From assembly GCA_963837945.1 (NCBI GenBank), contig CAWIQD010000002.1:124001-188000 (forward strand): DNA of 64,000 bases, read 5' to 3'. Of the stretch, positions 7,774-15,608 are shown one piece after another (the first letter of the stretch is position 1; the number at the start of each line of letters is the position of its first letter). The stretch comes from CAVUBL01 sp963837945. Lineage in GTDB: Bacteria > Acidobacteriota > Thermoanaerobaculia > Multivoradales > DATKCC01. The position numbers and the translations under genes were made by a program. The notes beneath the pieces are model-generated. The model did no database searches and had not been told where the DNA came from. It saw only the letters and a program-made list of their open reading frames with translations.

Positions 7774-8174
7774 GCGGGTGCGATGCGAGCTCCGCCGCGC
7801 CGTCCGCCCGGCCCAACCTCGAAACGGCCTTCCGGGAGACCTTCCTGTGGTGCTTCACCGAGCCCGCGCACGTGGAGCTGCTGCGGCGCCTGGGCCGGGT
7901 GCTCTACGAGGTCGCCATGGAGGGGCCGTACTGGGACTGGGGCGCGAGTCACGGGCTGCCCGCGCCGCGCGGCGACGCGACCGCCGCGGCGGCCGACCTC
8001 GAAGACCTCGCCTGCTACCTCGAGCAGGTCGCCGAGCAGCCGGCGGAGGTCGGGGTCAACCGCGAGGACCTCACGATGTGCCGGGCCGCCGCCGGGTGGG
8101 CCGGGCGGGTGCGGCGGTTGGTGGCGGAGATCCGGGAGGCGGTCGGAGAGGGCGGGGACGGCACGAGCGAGTAG
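7770..8174 (+). CDS. Hypothetical helical protein, 134 aa
   Basis: The ATG overlaps the stop codon of the preceding gene (ATGA), which indicates translational coupling. The protein is mostly helical and acidic, with aromatic clusters (FRETFLWCFTEP near the start, EGPYWDWG in the middle). It is followed after about 75 bases by two copies of the GC-rich hairpin repeat, which may end the transcript. No domain is recognised; function unknown. Confidence 0.65.
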   Translation: MSGCDASSAAPSARPNLETAFRETFLWCFTEPAHVELLRRLGRVLYEVAMEGPYWDWGASHGLPAPRGDATAAAADLEDLACYLEQVAEQPAEVGVNREDLTMCRAAAGWAGRVRRLVAEIREAVGEGGDGTSE

Positions 8175-8248
8175 TGCGGGGGGCCCGGCTCCGCCTCGGG
8201 AGCCGGGCCCGTCGTCCAGGCGTTCGGAGCCCGTTGACGGGTCGGGCC

Positions 8249-8344
8249 GGCCGAGGCAGAGCTCGGCCGCTTCATGCGGGGTCGGGCTCCGGGGTCTTGG
8301 CCGAGGCGGAGCTCGGCCGCTTCATGCGGGGTCGGGCTCCGGGG
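8249..8344 (+). repeat. Two tandem copies of dispersed hairpin repeat
   Basis: Two units of about 47 bases (8249-8294 and 8298-8344) share CGGAGCTCGGCCGCTTCATG or a one-base variant, followed by CGGGGTCGGGCTCCGGGG. The core forms a hairpin (GGCCGAG with CTCGGCC). The same core recurs at 23.7-23.9 kb, 25.7 kb and 49.4-49.7 kb. It lies downstream of a gene and may act as a terminator or REP-like element. Confidence 0.75.
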
Positions 8345-8453
8345 CGGCTACGGCAGGCGGACGGTGGCGTTCTTGCCGAAGATTGGACTCCCCGGGCGGT
8401 CGCACGTTCGACCTCGCTGCCGAGACCTGCGGAGCGGGACGGTAGAGCGGCCG

Positions 8454-8866
8454 ATGGCTTTCTCGCTCACCGGAGTGCTCCTGCGGTCGGGACGGCTGGT
8501 GCTGCGCGTGGGTGCCCAGGCCGTGCCCGTGGGCGGCGTTTTCGTCCTCTCCTGGCCAGCGGCCGGCGGGCTGATCCTCTACTGGATCGAGAGCGTGCTG
8601 GTGCTCGGCGCGACCACGCTGCTGCTCTCGCTCTTCGTGCGTCGCACGCGCGCGCCCGAGAATGCCGCGGATCTCGCCGGCCTCGCGGCCGCCGGCATCC
8701 GCCCGCGCGACGTGCTGCTCGCCCAGGGCGGCGCGCTGTCGGCTTCTTCGGTGTGCTGGGCGCGGTGTTCCTCGGCAAGCTGCTCTTGCTCTTCGGCCTG
8801 TTCGCCGGCGTCAAGACGTTCTTCGAGATCGGTGCCGTTCTCGAACGCCAGCCGGTGAAGCTCTGA
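8454..8866 (+). pseudogene. Frameshifted membrane protein, DUF6498-like
   Basis: The frame starting at ATG 8454 encodes a membrane protein with LILYWIESVLVLGATTLLL, a motif like that of DUF6498 membrane proteins. Near 8740 the protein-like reading moves to the next frame (VGFFGVLGAVFLGKLLLLFGLFAGVKTFFEIG) and ends at 8866. The combined product is about 137 aa, shorter than I would expect for the family. It is either a decayed gene or a single-base assembly error in a GC-rich run. The family call rests on one motif. Confidence 0.5.
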
Positions 8867-8915
8867 CCGCCAGGAGAACGCTCAGCGCCGGCGCCGCGAC
8901 CTCTCTCGAACCGAT

Positions 8916-9401
8916 TTAACCGCGGCGCGCCGCCTCGATGGCGGCGATGTCGATCTTTCCCATCTCCATCATCGCATCGAATGCGCGCTTGGCGGCGGCG
9001 GGATCGGGATCGGTGACCGCTCGGGTCAGAGCGATCGGCGTAATCTGCCAGGACAAGCCCCATTTGTCCTTGCACCACCCACAGGCACTCTCTTCGCCGC
9101 CGTTGCCGACGATCGCGTTCCAGTAACGATCGGTTTCGTCCTGATCGACGGTTGCGACCTGAAACGAGAAGGCCTCGGTGTGCTTGAACGCAGGTCCGCC
9201 ATTGAGCCCGAGGCAGGGAATTCCCAGTACCGTAAACTCGACCGTCAACACATTTCCCTTTTCCCCGGACGGATAGTCTCCCGGTGCGAGGTGCACCGCG
9301 TCGACGGAGGAGTCGGGAAAGGTCTTGGCATAGAACCGCGCCGCCTCCTCGGCGTCGCGGTCGTACCAAAGGCAAATCGTATTCTTCGCAGGCTTGTCCA
9401 T
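8916..9401 (-). CDS. VOC/PhnB-like protein
   Basis: The 161-aa protein matches the PhnB/'3-demethylubiquinone methyltransferase-like' branch of the VOC fold. It has the opening KNTICLWYDRDAEEAARFYAKTFPDS, the central LNGGPAFKHTEAFSFQV segment and WGLSWQITP. In spite of the family's old name, members are generally not methyltransferases and their ligands are mostly unknown. The ATG at 9401 was chosen because GAGAGG lies just upstream; the longer open frame reaches 9482 without homology. A second VOC-fold gene follows on the same strand side at 9502-9888. Confidence 0.85.
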   Translation of the reverse strand: MDKPAKNTICLWYDRDAEEAARFYAKTFPDSSVDAVHLAPGDYPSGEKGNVLTVEFTVLGIPCLGLNGGPAFKHTEAFSFQVATVDQDETDRYWNAIVGNGGEESACGWCKDKWGLSWQITPIALTRAVTDPDPAAAKRAFDAMMEMGKIDIAAIEAARRG

Positions 9402-9501
9402 TTCACCTCTCCATCGTTCGGAATGTCGCGCGACTCCGTGCGCCATGAAGCTCGAGCTGAGCGGCCCGCCGCGGCATGCCACCGGCCGACGGCTCGGCCT
9501 T

Positions 9502-9888
9502 TCATTGACCGGGCAGCGGCTCCCAGAGCTCGACCTTGTTTCCCTCTGGATCTATCACCCAAGCGAACTTCCCGTACTCGGACTCGTCGACCTTGTCGAG
9601 CACGTTGCAGCCTTCCGCTCTCAGGGCTGCGACGAGCGCGTGGAGGTCTGCGACTCGATAGTTGATCATGAAGGGCGCGGTGCTCGGAGCAAATTGATTG
9701 CTCGAGGCGTCGCCAATCGTCCAGGCGGTCGTGCCGGCCATGGGCTTGCCTTCTGCGTCGGTCCAGGTGAAGGCCGCACCTCCCCATTCCTGAACGTCGA
9801 TGCCCAGGTGCGACTTGTACCAGGCCCGAAGCATGACGGGATCGCGCGCGTTGAAGAAGACTCCGCCGATGCCAGTGACTCTTTTCAT
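9502..9888 (-). CDS. VOC-family glyoxalase-like protein
   Basis: The 128-aa single-domain protein has the pattern of the glyoxalase/bleomycin-resistance fold: an opening strand GIGGVFFNARDP, the helix LRAWYKSHLGI, and the ending GKFAWVIDPEGNKVELWEPLP, in which the glutamate of KVELW is a usual metal ligand. The substrate cannot be told from sequence. The next VOC protein lies 100 bases downstream on the same strand, so the two may be co-transcribed. Confidence 0.85.
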   Translation of the reverse strand: MKRVTGIGGVFFNARDPVMLRAWYKSHLGIDVQEWGGAAFTWTDAEGKPMAGTTAWTIGDASSNQFAPSTAPFMINYRVADLHALVAALRAEGCNVLDKVDESEYGKFAWVIDPEGNKVELWEPLPGQ

Positions 9889-9914
9889 CTCGGCCTCCGT
9901 TGATCGTCGTGGCG

Positions 9915-10559
9915 CTACCGCAGCCGCACGGTCGCGTGCTTGCCGAAGAAGGGGTTGTCCTCGCGCTCTTCGGCGAGGGTTGTCTCGGGGCCGTGGCCGG
10001 GGTAGAGGGTGTAGTCGCCTTCGAGGGCGAAGAGGCGGTCCTGGATCGAGTGGCGGAGCGTCTCGGTGTCGCCGCCCGGCAGGTCGGTGCGGCCCACGCC
10101 GCGCTGGAAGATCACGTCGCCCACCAGGATCTGGCGGCTCGCCTCGTCGATCAGGACCACGTGGCCGGGGGTGTGGCCCGGGCAGTGGAGGACGCGGAGC
10201 GTGAGGCCGGCCACCTCGAGAGTCTGGCCGTCCTCGAGGAGGGCTTCGGGCTCGGGCGGCGGCCGGTAGCCGATCATCGCGGCGTAGTCAGGCATCTGCG
10301 GGTGGTGCAAATAGGGCAGATCGCCAGCGTGGATGCGCAGGCCGATGCCGTACATCTCGGCGACGTGGGCGGCGTGGGCGATGTGATCCAGGTGCCCGTG
10401 GGTGAGGAGGATGACCTCGGGCTTCCAGCCCTGGCGCTCGATCGCCTCGAACAGCCGCTCGCTCTCCGCCCCCGGGTCGACCACCGCCACCCGCGGCGGC
10501 TCGCCGACCAGGTAGGTGTTCTCGGCGAAGGGGCCGACGGTGAAGCGATCTAAGATCAT
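9915..10559 (-). CDS. MBL-fold metallohydrolase, glyoxalase II-like
   Basis: The 214-aa protein has the metal-binding signature THGHLDH at residues 53-59, a later histidine in CPGHTPGH, the aspartate in LVGDVIFQ and a histidine in YPGHGPET. Together these complete the binuclear site of the metallo-beta-lactamase fold. Length and layout match the YcbL/glyoxalase II-like hydrolases that cleave thioesters such as S-lactoylglutathione. The exact substrate is not provable. It lies 7 bases downstream of the LeuA-like gene on the same strand and is probably in the same transcript. Confidence 0.88.
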   Translation of the reverse strand: MILDRFTVGPFAENTYLVGEPPRVAVVDPGAESERLFEAIERQGWKPEVILLTHGHLDHIAHAAHVAEMYGIGLRIHAGDLPYLHHPQMPDYAAMIGYRPPPEPEALLEDGQTLEVAGLTLRVLHCPGHTPGHVVLIDEASRQILVGDVIFQRGVGRTDLPGGDTETLRHSIQDRLFALEGDYTLYPGHGPETTLAEEREDNPFFGKHATVRLR

Positions 10560-10566
10560 GGCGGGA

Positions 10567-11823
10567 TCATGCGGGCATCCGGTCCGCCACGCCGCAGGCG
10601 CGGCAGACCTCGTAGACCTCGGCCTCCTCGAGCACCTTGGGCGCTTCCTTGGCGCGCTCGAAGATCGCCCGCACGAGCTCCGGCTCGGGCTCGATCCCGC
10701 GCTCCCGGAGCCAGAAGATGACGTTCGACTCGCCCGACATGGGGCCCACCTCGATCTCCTGCTCGCGGCCCACCAGGCTCGCCGGCACCGAGCTGTAGAC
10801 CAGGTCGGCCAGCCAGTGGTCGCCCTTGGCCCGCGCCTTGATGATCGCCGCCGCGTGGACGCCGGTACCGGTGCGGAAGGCGTCGCGTCCGACGACCGGG
10901 TAGTTGTCGGGCAGCGGCACGCCGGTCACCCGCGAGACGAGGCGGCAGTACTCGGCGAGCCCGGTCAGGTCCCGGTCGATCCAGCCGAGCAGGCGCATGT
11001 TGACCAGGAGCTGGTCGATCGGGCAGTTGCCCACCCGCTCGCCGATCCCCACCGCCGTGCCGTGCAGCCGGTCGGCGCCGGCCGCGGCCGCCGAGAGCGC
11101 GTTCGCCACCGAGAGGCCGCGGTCCTTGTGGCCGTGCCAGTCCACCCTGACGTCCTCGCCGGTCGCGTCGACCACCTCGCGGATGAAGCGGATGACGGCC
11201 TCGGCGCCGCGCGGCGTCGCGTGGCCCACGGTGTCGGCCACGCACACCCGCCGGGCGCCCGCCTCGATGGCCGTGGTGTAGAGCCGGCGCAGGTCCTCGG
11301 GTGCCGCCCGGGTCGTGTCCTCGGTCACGAACATCACCGGCAGCCCCTCGCCGACCGCGAAGGCGACCGCCTCCTCGGAGAGCCGGAGCATCTTGTCCAT
11401 GTCCCAGCCCTCGGCATACTGGCGCACCGGCGAGGAGCCGATGAAGCAGGCCGCCTCGATCGGCAGGCCCACCCTCTGCGAGATCCGGGCGATCGGCTCG
11501 ATGTCGGCGCGCACGGTGCGGGCCGCGCAGTTCGGGGCGACCGCCAGGCCGCCGTCGACGATCTCGCGCGCCAGCCGCTCGACGTCGGCCACCACGTGCG
11601 GCCCGGCGCCGGGCAGGCCGATGTTCGCCGCTTCGATCCCGAGGCCGGCGATCCGGTGGAGGATCTCGACCTTCTCCTCGATCGTCGGGTTCGCCACCGA
11701 GGGCGACTGGAGCCCGTCGCGCAGCGTCTCGTCGTCGAGCTCGACCCGGCCGCGGGCGGGCTGGAGGTCGGGCCCCGAGGCGGTGTTCCAGTCGTAGATG
11801 AGGTCGGATTCCTTGGGCTGCAT
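10567..11823 (-). CDS. LeuA/homocitrate synthase-family enzyme
   Basis: The 418-aa protein is a DRE-TIM metallolyase. The loop DDETLRDGLQS at about residues 30-40 carries the metal aspartate and catalytic arginine, and DWHGHKD carries the two metal histidines. It condenses acetyl-CoA with a 2-oxoacid: 2-oxoisovalerate for isopropylmalate synthase, or 2-oxoglutarate for homocitrate synthase. At 418 aa it lacks the C-terminal leucine-feedback domain of full-length LeuA (over 500 aa), so it is a short form. The LeuB-like gene next door supports a branched-chain or related chain-extension pathway. I leave the symbol blank because the substrate is open. Confidence 0.8.
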   Translation of the reverse strand: MQPKESDLIYDWNTASGPDLQPARGRVELDDETLRDGLQSPSVANPTIEEKVEILHRIAGLGIEAANIGLPGAGPHVVADVERLAREIVDGGLAVAPNCAARTVRADIEPIARISQRVGLPIEAACFIGSSPVRQYAEGWDMDKMLRLSEEAVAFAVGEGLPVMFVTEDTTRAAPEDLRRLYTTAIEAGARRVCVADTVGHATPRGAEAVIRFIREVVDATGEDVRVDWHGHKDRGLSVANALSAAAAGADRLHGTAVGIGERVGNCPIDQLLVNMRLLGWIDRDLTGLAEYCRLVSRVTGVPLPDNYPVVGRDAFRTGTGVHAAAIIKARAKGDHWLADLVYSSVPASLVGREQEIEVGPMSGESNVIFWLRERGIEPEPELVRAIFERAKEAPKVLEEAEVYEVCRACGVADRMPA

Positions 11824-11904
11824 GGGCTCCTCCCGGAGGCGACGGTGCGTGGCGCCGCGACCTCCGATTATAGAGGCCGGGCGGCGTGGGCCCGGAGGCG
11901 GGCC

Positions 11905-12990
11905 TCAGCCGCCCGCGACGGCGCGGGCGATCTGGTCGCCGACGGCGCCGGTGGTCAGGTCGCCGCCCAGGTCGGCGGTGGTCTGGCCGGTCTTCAAGGC
12001 GTCGGCGACCGCGGTCTCGACTCGCAGCGCCGCCTCCCGGTGGCCGAGGTTGTCGAGCATCAGCGACGCCGAGAGGATCGCGGCCAGCGGGTTCGCGCGC
12101 CCGGTGCCGGCGTACTTGGGCGCCGAGCCGTGGACCGGCTCGAACATGGAGGTGCGCCCCGGGTGGAGGTTGGCCGAGGCGGCGAGGCCGAGGCCGCCCT
12201 GGAGGGCCGCGCCCAGGTCGGAGAGGATGTCGCCGAACATGTTGTTGGTCACGATCACGTCGAGCTCGTCGGGCTTCCTGACCATCTGCATGGCGAGAGC
12301 GTCGGCGAACATGTGGCGGTGCTCGATGTCGGGATACTCCGCCGCCACCTCGGCGAAGCAGCGCTGCCACAGGCCGTGCGCGTGCTGCATGACGTTCGAC
12401 TTGTCGGCCATCAGGACCTCGCGGCGGCCGTTGTCCCGGGCCCACTCGAAGGCCGCGCGGAGGATCCGCTCGACGCCCTTCCTGGTGTGGATCTCCTCCT
12501 GGATCGCCACCTCGTCGGGGGTGCCGAGCTTCAGGTTCCCGCCGGCGCCGACGTACGCCCCCTCGGTGTTCTCGCGGAAGACGACGAAGTCGACGTCCTT
12601 CTCGTCGCGGTCCTTCAGGGGGCAGAGCCGCTTGTCGTAGAGCTTGATCGGCCGGAAGTTGATGTAGAGGTCGAGCCCGAAGCGGGTGCCGAGAAGGATG
12701 TCCGCGGCGTGCTTCATGTCGGGCACGCGCGGGTCGCCGTAGGCGCCGATGAAGATCGCCGAGTAGTTGTCCCGGAAGTCCTCGAGCGCCCCTTCGGGGA
12801 GGGTCTCGCCGGTGGCGAGGTAGCGGTCGGCGTCCCAGTCGAGATGGACCAGCTCGAGGGGCAGGCCGAAGGCGGAAGCGGCGGCCTCGATCACCTTGAC
12901 GGCCTCGGCCGCGACGTCCTTGCCGATGCCGTCGCCGGGCAGAACGGCGATCCGCTGGGGGCGGCGGTTGCGCGGATCGGTGGTGTTCAT
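11905..12990 (-). CDS. Isopropylmalate/isocitrate-type dehydrogenase
   Basis: The 361-aa protein has the full pattern of the beta-decarboxylating dehydrogenases. These are the start RIAVLPGDGIGKDV, the substrate-binding FRENTEGAYVG, the metal site DVIVTNNMFGDILSDLGA and the cofactor region MFEPVHGSAPKYAGTG. Length fits LeuB. A LeuA-like enzyme lies 80 bases downstream, so 3-isopropylmalate oxidation in leucine synthesis is the natural reading. leuC and leuD are absent from the window, and a homoisocitrate or other role cannot be excluded. Confidence 0.85.
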   Translation of the reverse strand: MNTTDPRNRRPQRIAVLPGDGIGKDVAAEAVKVIEAAASAFGLPLELVHLDWDADRYLATGETLPEGALEDFRDNYSAIFIGAYGDPRVPDMKHAADILLGTRFGLDLYINFRPIKLYDKRLCPLKDRDEKDVDFVVFRENTEGAYVGAGGNLKLGTPDEVAIQEEIHTRKGVERILRAAFEWARDNGRREVLMADKSNVMQHAHGLWQRCFAEVAAEYPDIEHRHMFADALAMQMVRKPDELDVIVTNNMFGDILSDLGAALQGGLGLAASANLHPGRTSMFEPVHGSAPKYAGTGRANPLAAILSASLMLDNLGHREAALRVETAVADALKTGQTTADLGGDLTTGAVGDQIARAVAGG

Positions 12991-13070
12991 CGCGGCCGGG
13001 ATCGTAACACGCCCTCCGGGCCGCTCCGGGGCCGACCAACGCTCCCGGCACCTCGCGCGTCGGACCGGTT

Positions 13071-13667
13071 GTGAGCGACACTTCCACCACGACGCTGGAC
13101 CTGGCGAGGGCGCGGATGAGACCGACCGAGCACACCGAGAGCCTCGCCGACCGGGCCGCGCTCGAGCGCCTGGGGACCCTCTTCGACAGCCACCAGGCGC
13201 AGCTCTATCGCCTCGCGCGGCGGCTGGTCGCGGACGGCGAAGAAGCGCGCGACCTGGTGCAGGAGGCGTTCATCCGCGCCGCCCGCCGGCCGGCCGCGGT
13301 CCCGCCCGGGGACGACGAGGCCGCCGCCTGGCTGACGCGGGTGCTGGTGAACCTCTGTCGCGACCGCCACCGCCGCCTGGCGGTGCGCCGCCGGGAGGCG
13401 TCCCAGGTCGAGCACGCGCTCGGCGATCCCGGCGCGGCCCGGGAGCCCTCCGTCGAGCGCCGGCTCGTCGCCCGCTCGGCGGTCCAGTACGCCCTCGCCC
13501 GCCTCGCCCCCCGCCGGCGCGCCGTCGTGGTGCTCCACGAGCTCGAGGAGCGGAGCGTCGCCGAGATCGCGCGACATCTCGGGCTCGCCCGGGTCACGGT
13601 CCGCTGGCACCTCTCCGTGGCCCGCAAGGAGCTCGCCACCGCGCTGCTCGCCGGAGATCGACCATGA
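13071..13667 (+). CDS. RNA polymerase ECF sigma factor
   Basis: The 198-aa protein has sigma region 2 (about 35-100; ARRLVADGEEARDLVQEAFIRAARRP) and region 4 (about 140-195; LAPRRRAVVVLHELEERSVAEIARHLGLARVTVRWHL), the two DNA-binding domains of an extracytoplasmic-function sigma factor. The start is GTG at 13071, divergent from the dehydrogenase gene. It overlaps the following gene by 4 bases. That gene encodes a protein with one membrane segment, in the position where an anti-sigma factor is usual, so an envelope-stress circuit is likely. Confidence 0.9.
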   Translation: MSDTSTTTLDLARARMRPTEHTESLADRAALERLGTLFDSHQAQLYRLARRLVADGEEARDLVQEAFIRAARRPAAVPPGDDEAAAWLTRVLVNLCRDRHRRLAVRRREASQVEHALGDPGAAREPSVERRLVARSAVQYALARLAPRRRAVVVLHELEERSVAEIARHLGLARVTVRWHLSVARKELATALLAGDRP

Positions 13668-14114
13668 AGAGAGACGACGCCGAAGCGCTCCGTGCGATCC
13701 TCCGCCGGGGCGACCCCGCCGCCGACGGCTCCGAGCCCGACGCGGCCGAGCTCGCCCGGGTGCGCGAGCGCATCCTCCGGACCCGGCCGGCCGCGGGCCC
13801 GCGCCGGAGGCCGAGCCCTGGCACCGCTCCCCGCGAAGAACGCTCGCCGTCGCCATCGCCGCGACCCTGGTCCTCCTCGCCCTGGGCGCCGAGATCTGGC
13901 TGCGCCGGACCGCGGTCGACGACGGGCCGCCGGGGCCGGCAACCCTCGCGGCGCGCTCCGGCCCGGTCGAGCCGTCCGCTCCGGCCGGTCGCCAGGTCCA
14001 CTTCACCACCCCGGGAGGGACCCGGATCGTCTGGGTCCTCTACTCGGAACCCAGCTCCAACGAGCCCGACAACGAACCGGACCGCGCTCGCCGCGGCCGA
14101 GGAGAGATCCGATG
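13664..14114 (+). pseudogene. Frameshifted membrane protein, possible anti-sigma factor
   Basis: The gene starts with ATG at 13664, overlapping the sigma factor stop. The first 45 residues (MKRDDAEALRAILRRGD..) are acidic and protein-like. Near 13800 the plausible frame changes and continues with TLAVAIAATLVLLALGAEIWL, a single membrane helix, then an exposed segment with GGTRIVWVLYSEP and a stop that overlaps the next ATG. Joined, it is about 150 aa with the topology of an anti-sigma factor, though no ZAS zinc motif is visible. The shift sits in a run of G and C, so an assembly error is as likely as decay. Confidence 0.55.
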
Positions 14115-14756
14115 AACACCACGCCCCGCCGGCCCGTCGCCACCCTCGCCCTCGCCGCCGCGCTCGCGGCCGCCCTCGCCGCCACGCCAGCCCTTCACGC
14201 GCAGCGGCCGCCGGCCGCCGCTCCCGAGCTCGCCGGCGCCACGCCGCGGCCGGAGGCCGGCCCGGCCGTCAGCCAGCTCTTCCACATCACTCTGGTCGCC
14301 GCTTCCAGGAAGCCGGGCGGCGGCAACGACGAAGCCCTGCCCAAGGCGGTCGCCAAGGCCCTCGACGACATCCGCGACTTCCTGCCCTACAAGAGCTACC
14401 GGGTAATCGACGCGGCGCTGGTGCGCGCGAGCAACGAGGCCCACGCCGAGCTCACCGGCCCCGCCGGCGCGCGCTACGAGGCGGCGATGCTCTTCCACCC
14501 GGAGGTCTCCGGCACGCACGGCGGCGGCGCTCCGACGGCCTACATGATCGAGCACTTCGAGCTGCGCCAGGAGCCCGACATGGCGCGGGCCCTCGAGGAG
14601 GCCCAGCGCCGCGGGCCGCACGTCGCCCCCATGGCCCCCGAGTCCAGTCTCACGGCCTCCTTCCGCATCGCCCGTGGCGAGACCGTGGTCGTCGGCTCCT
14701 CGCGCCTCGCCGGCGTCGACGACGCCATGATCGTCCTCCTCACCGCCGTGCCCTGA
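14112..14756 (+). CDS. Secreted hypothetical protein
   Basis: The 214-aa protein begins with a clear signal peptide (TLALAAALAAALAATPALHA) and would be exported. The mature part has no motif I recognise; IRDFLPYKSYRVIDAALV and the ending SSRLAGVDDAMIVLLTAVP suggest a compact alpha/beta domain of the type sometimes seen in secretin-like or regulator proteins. Its ATG overlaps the stop of the preceding gene, so sigma factor, membrane protein and this protein form a three-gene unit. The layout suggests a sensor or target of the sigma system. Confidence 0.7.
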   Translation: MNTTPRRPVATLALAAALAAALAATPALHAQRPPAAAPELAGATPRPEAGPAVSQLFHITLVAASRKPGGGNDEALPKAVAKALDDIRDFLPYKSYRVIDAALVRASNEAHAELTGPAGARYEAAMLFHPEVSGTHGGGAPTAYMIEHFELRQEPDMARALEEAQRRGPHVAPMAPESSLTASFRIARGETVVVGSSRLAGVDDAMIVLLTAVP

Positions 14757-14825
14757 GCCGCGAGGCTCGACCGGGTGAGCGCCCTGCGCACCGAGCCGAG
14801 AAGGAGGAGTGGTAGCCTCTGCGCG

Positions 14826-15383
14826 ATGAGTGAAGCGGCGCACGACGTGCTCCTGGCGGTCGAGGACCTCCCTGGCCTGCCCGACGACGATTACCGCTAC
14901 GAGCTGGTCGCCGGGCACCTGGTGCGTGAGCCGCCGCCCGGAAGGGAGCACGGAAGCGTCGCCGCCGTCCTCGTGGCCCATCTCTACCCCTTCGTCCACG
15001 AGCGCCGGCTGGGACGGGTGTTCGGGGAGGCGGGCTACGTCCTGGCGAGCGATCCGGACACGGTGCGCGGACCGGACGTCTCCTTCGTCTCCGCGAGCCG
15101 CCTCGCCGCCCTCCCGCGGCGCGGCCCCTACCTGGCAGCCGCGCCGGACCTGGCGATCGAGGTGGCCTCGCCCGGCAACGCGAGGTCCGAGATCCTGGCG
15201 AAGGTCGGTGAGTATCTCGCCGCCGGCGGCCGCGCCGTCTGGGTGGTCGACCCCCGGCGCCGCACCGTCACCGTCCACTCGCCCCGCCGCGAGGCGGAGA
15301 CGCTCTCCTCCACCGGCGTCCTCGAGGGCGGGAGCTGCCTTCCCGCCTTCCGCCTGCCGGTCGCCGAGCTCTTCGAGCCGTAG
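14826..15383 (+). CDS. Uma2-family (DUF820) restriction-endonuclease-like protein
   Basis: The 185-aa protein has the Uma2 layout: YRYELVAGHLVREPPPGREHG near the N-terminus, the acidic residue in VRGPDVSFVS, then APDLAIEVASPGNAR and the lysine in ILAKVGEYLAAGGRAVWVVDP. These form the PD-(D/E)xK nuclease-fold signature. Uma2 proteins occur in large numbers in cyanobacteria, planctomycetes and similar genomes, and their biological role is unclear. Start ATG 14826 was preferred to the open frame from 14775. Confidence 0.85.
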   Translation: MSEAAHDVLLAVEDLPGLPDDDYRYELVAGHLVREPPPGREHGSVAAVLVAHLYPFVHERRLGRVFGEAGYVLASDPDTVRGPDVSFVSASRLAALPRRGPYLAAAPDLAIEVASPGNARSEILAKVGEYLAAGGRAVWVVDPRRRTVTVHSPRREAETLSSTGVLEGGSCLPAFRLPVAELFEP

Positions 15384-15442
15384 GTGGCCTCCTTCGGGCG
15401 CCGCCTTCGCCTCGAGGCTCCGGCTCTCCGCCTGCGCCTGTC

Positions 15443-15471
15443 TTGACACCGAGGTTCCGCGGTGTTAGGAA
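15443..15471 (+). promoter_or_regulatory. Candidate sigma-70-type promoter
   Basis: A perfect TTGACA at 15443-15448 is followed after 17 bases by TAGGAA at 15466-15471, a weak -10 box. It lies about 140 bases before the amine oxidase gene in an otherwise GC-rich gap. The evidence is a motif match only. Confidence 0.3.
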
Positions 15472-15608
15472 GTTTCGTAGATTCTCTGCTTTAGAGCGTT
15501 CCTGGTCAGGTGGGCTCGCCTCGCTCCCCTGGCCACCCGGGCCACTCCCCGAGAGCGGCGAGGCTGGGTGTGGCGCGCTCGGGCAGGGCCCTACGCGAGG
15601 AGAACGCC

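Noticed and set aside
10516..13074. 852-residue plus-strand frame opposite the LeuA- and LeuB-like genes
   Set aside because: It is antisense to two clearly conserved enzymes and has the Arg/His/Val-rich composition of a complementary-strand shadow in GC-rich DNA.
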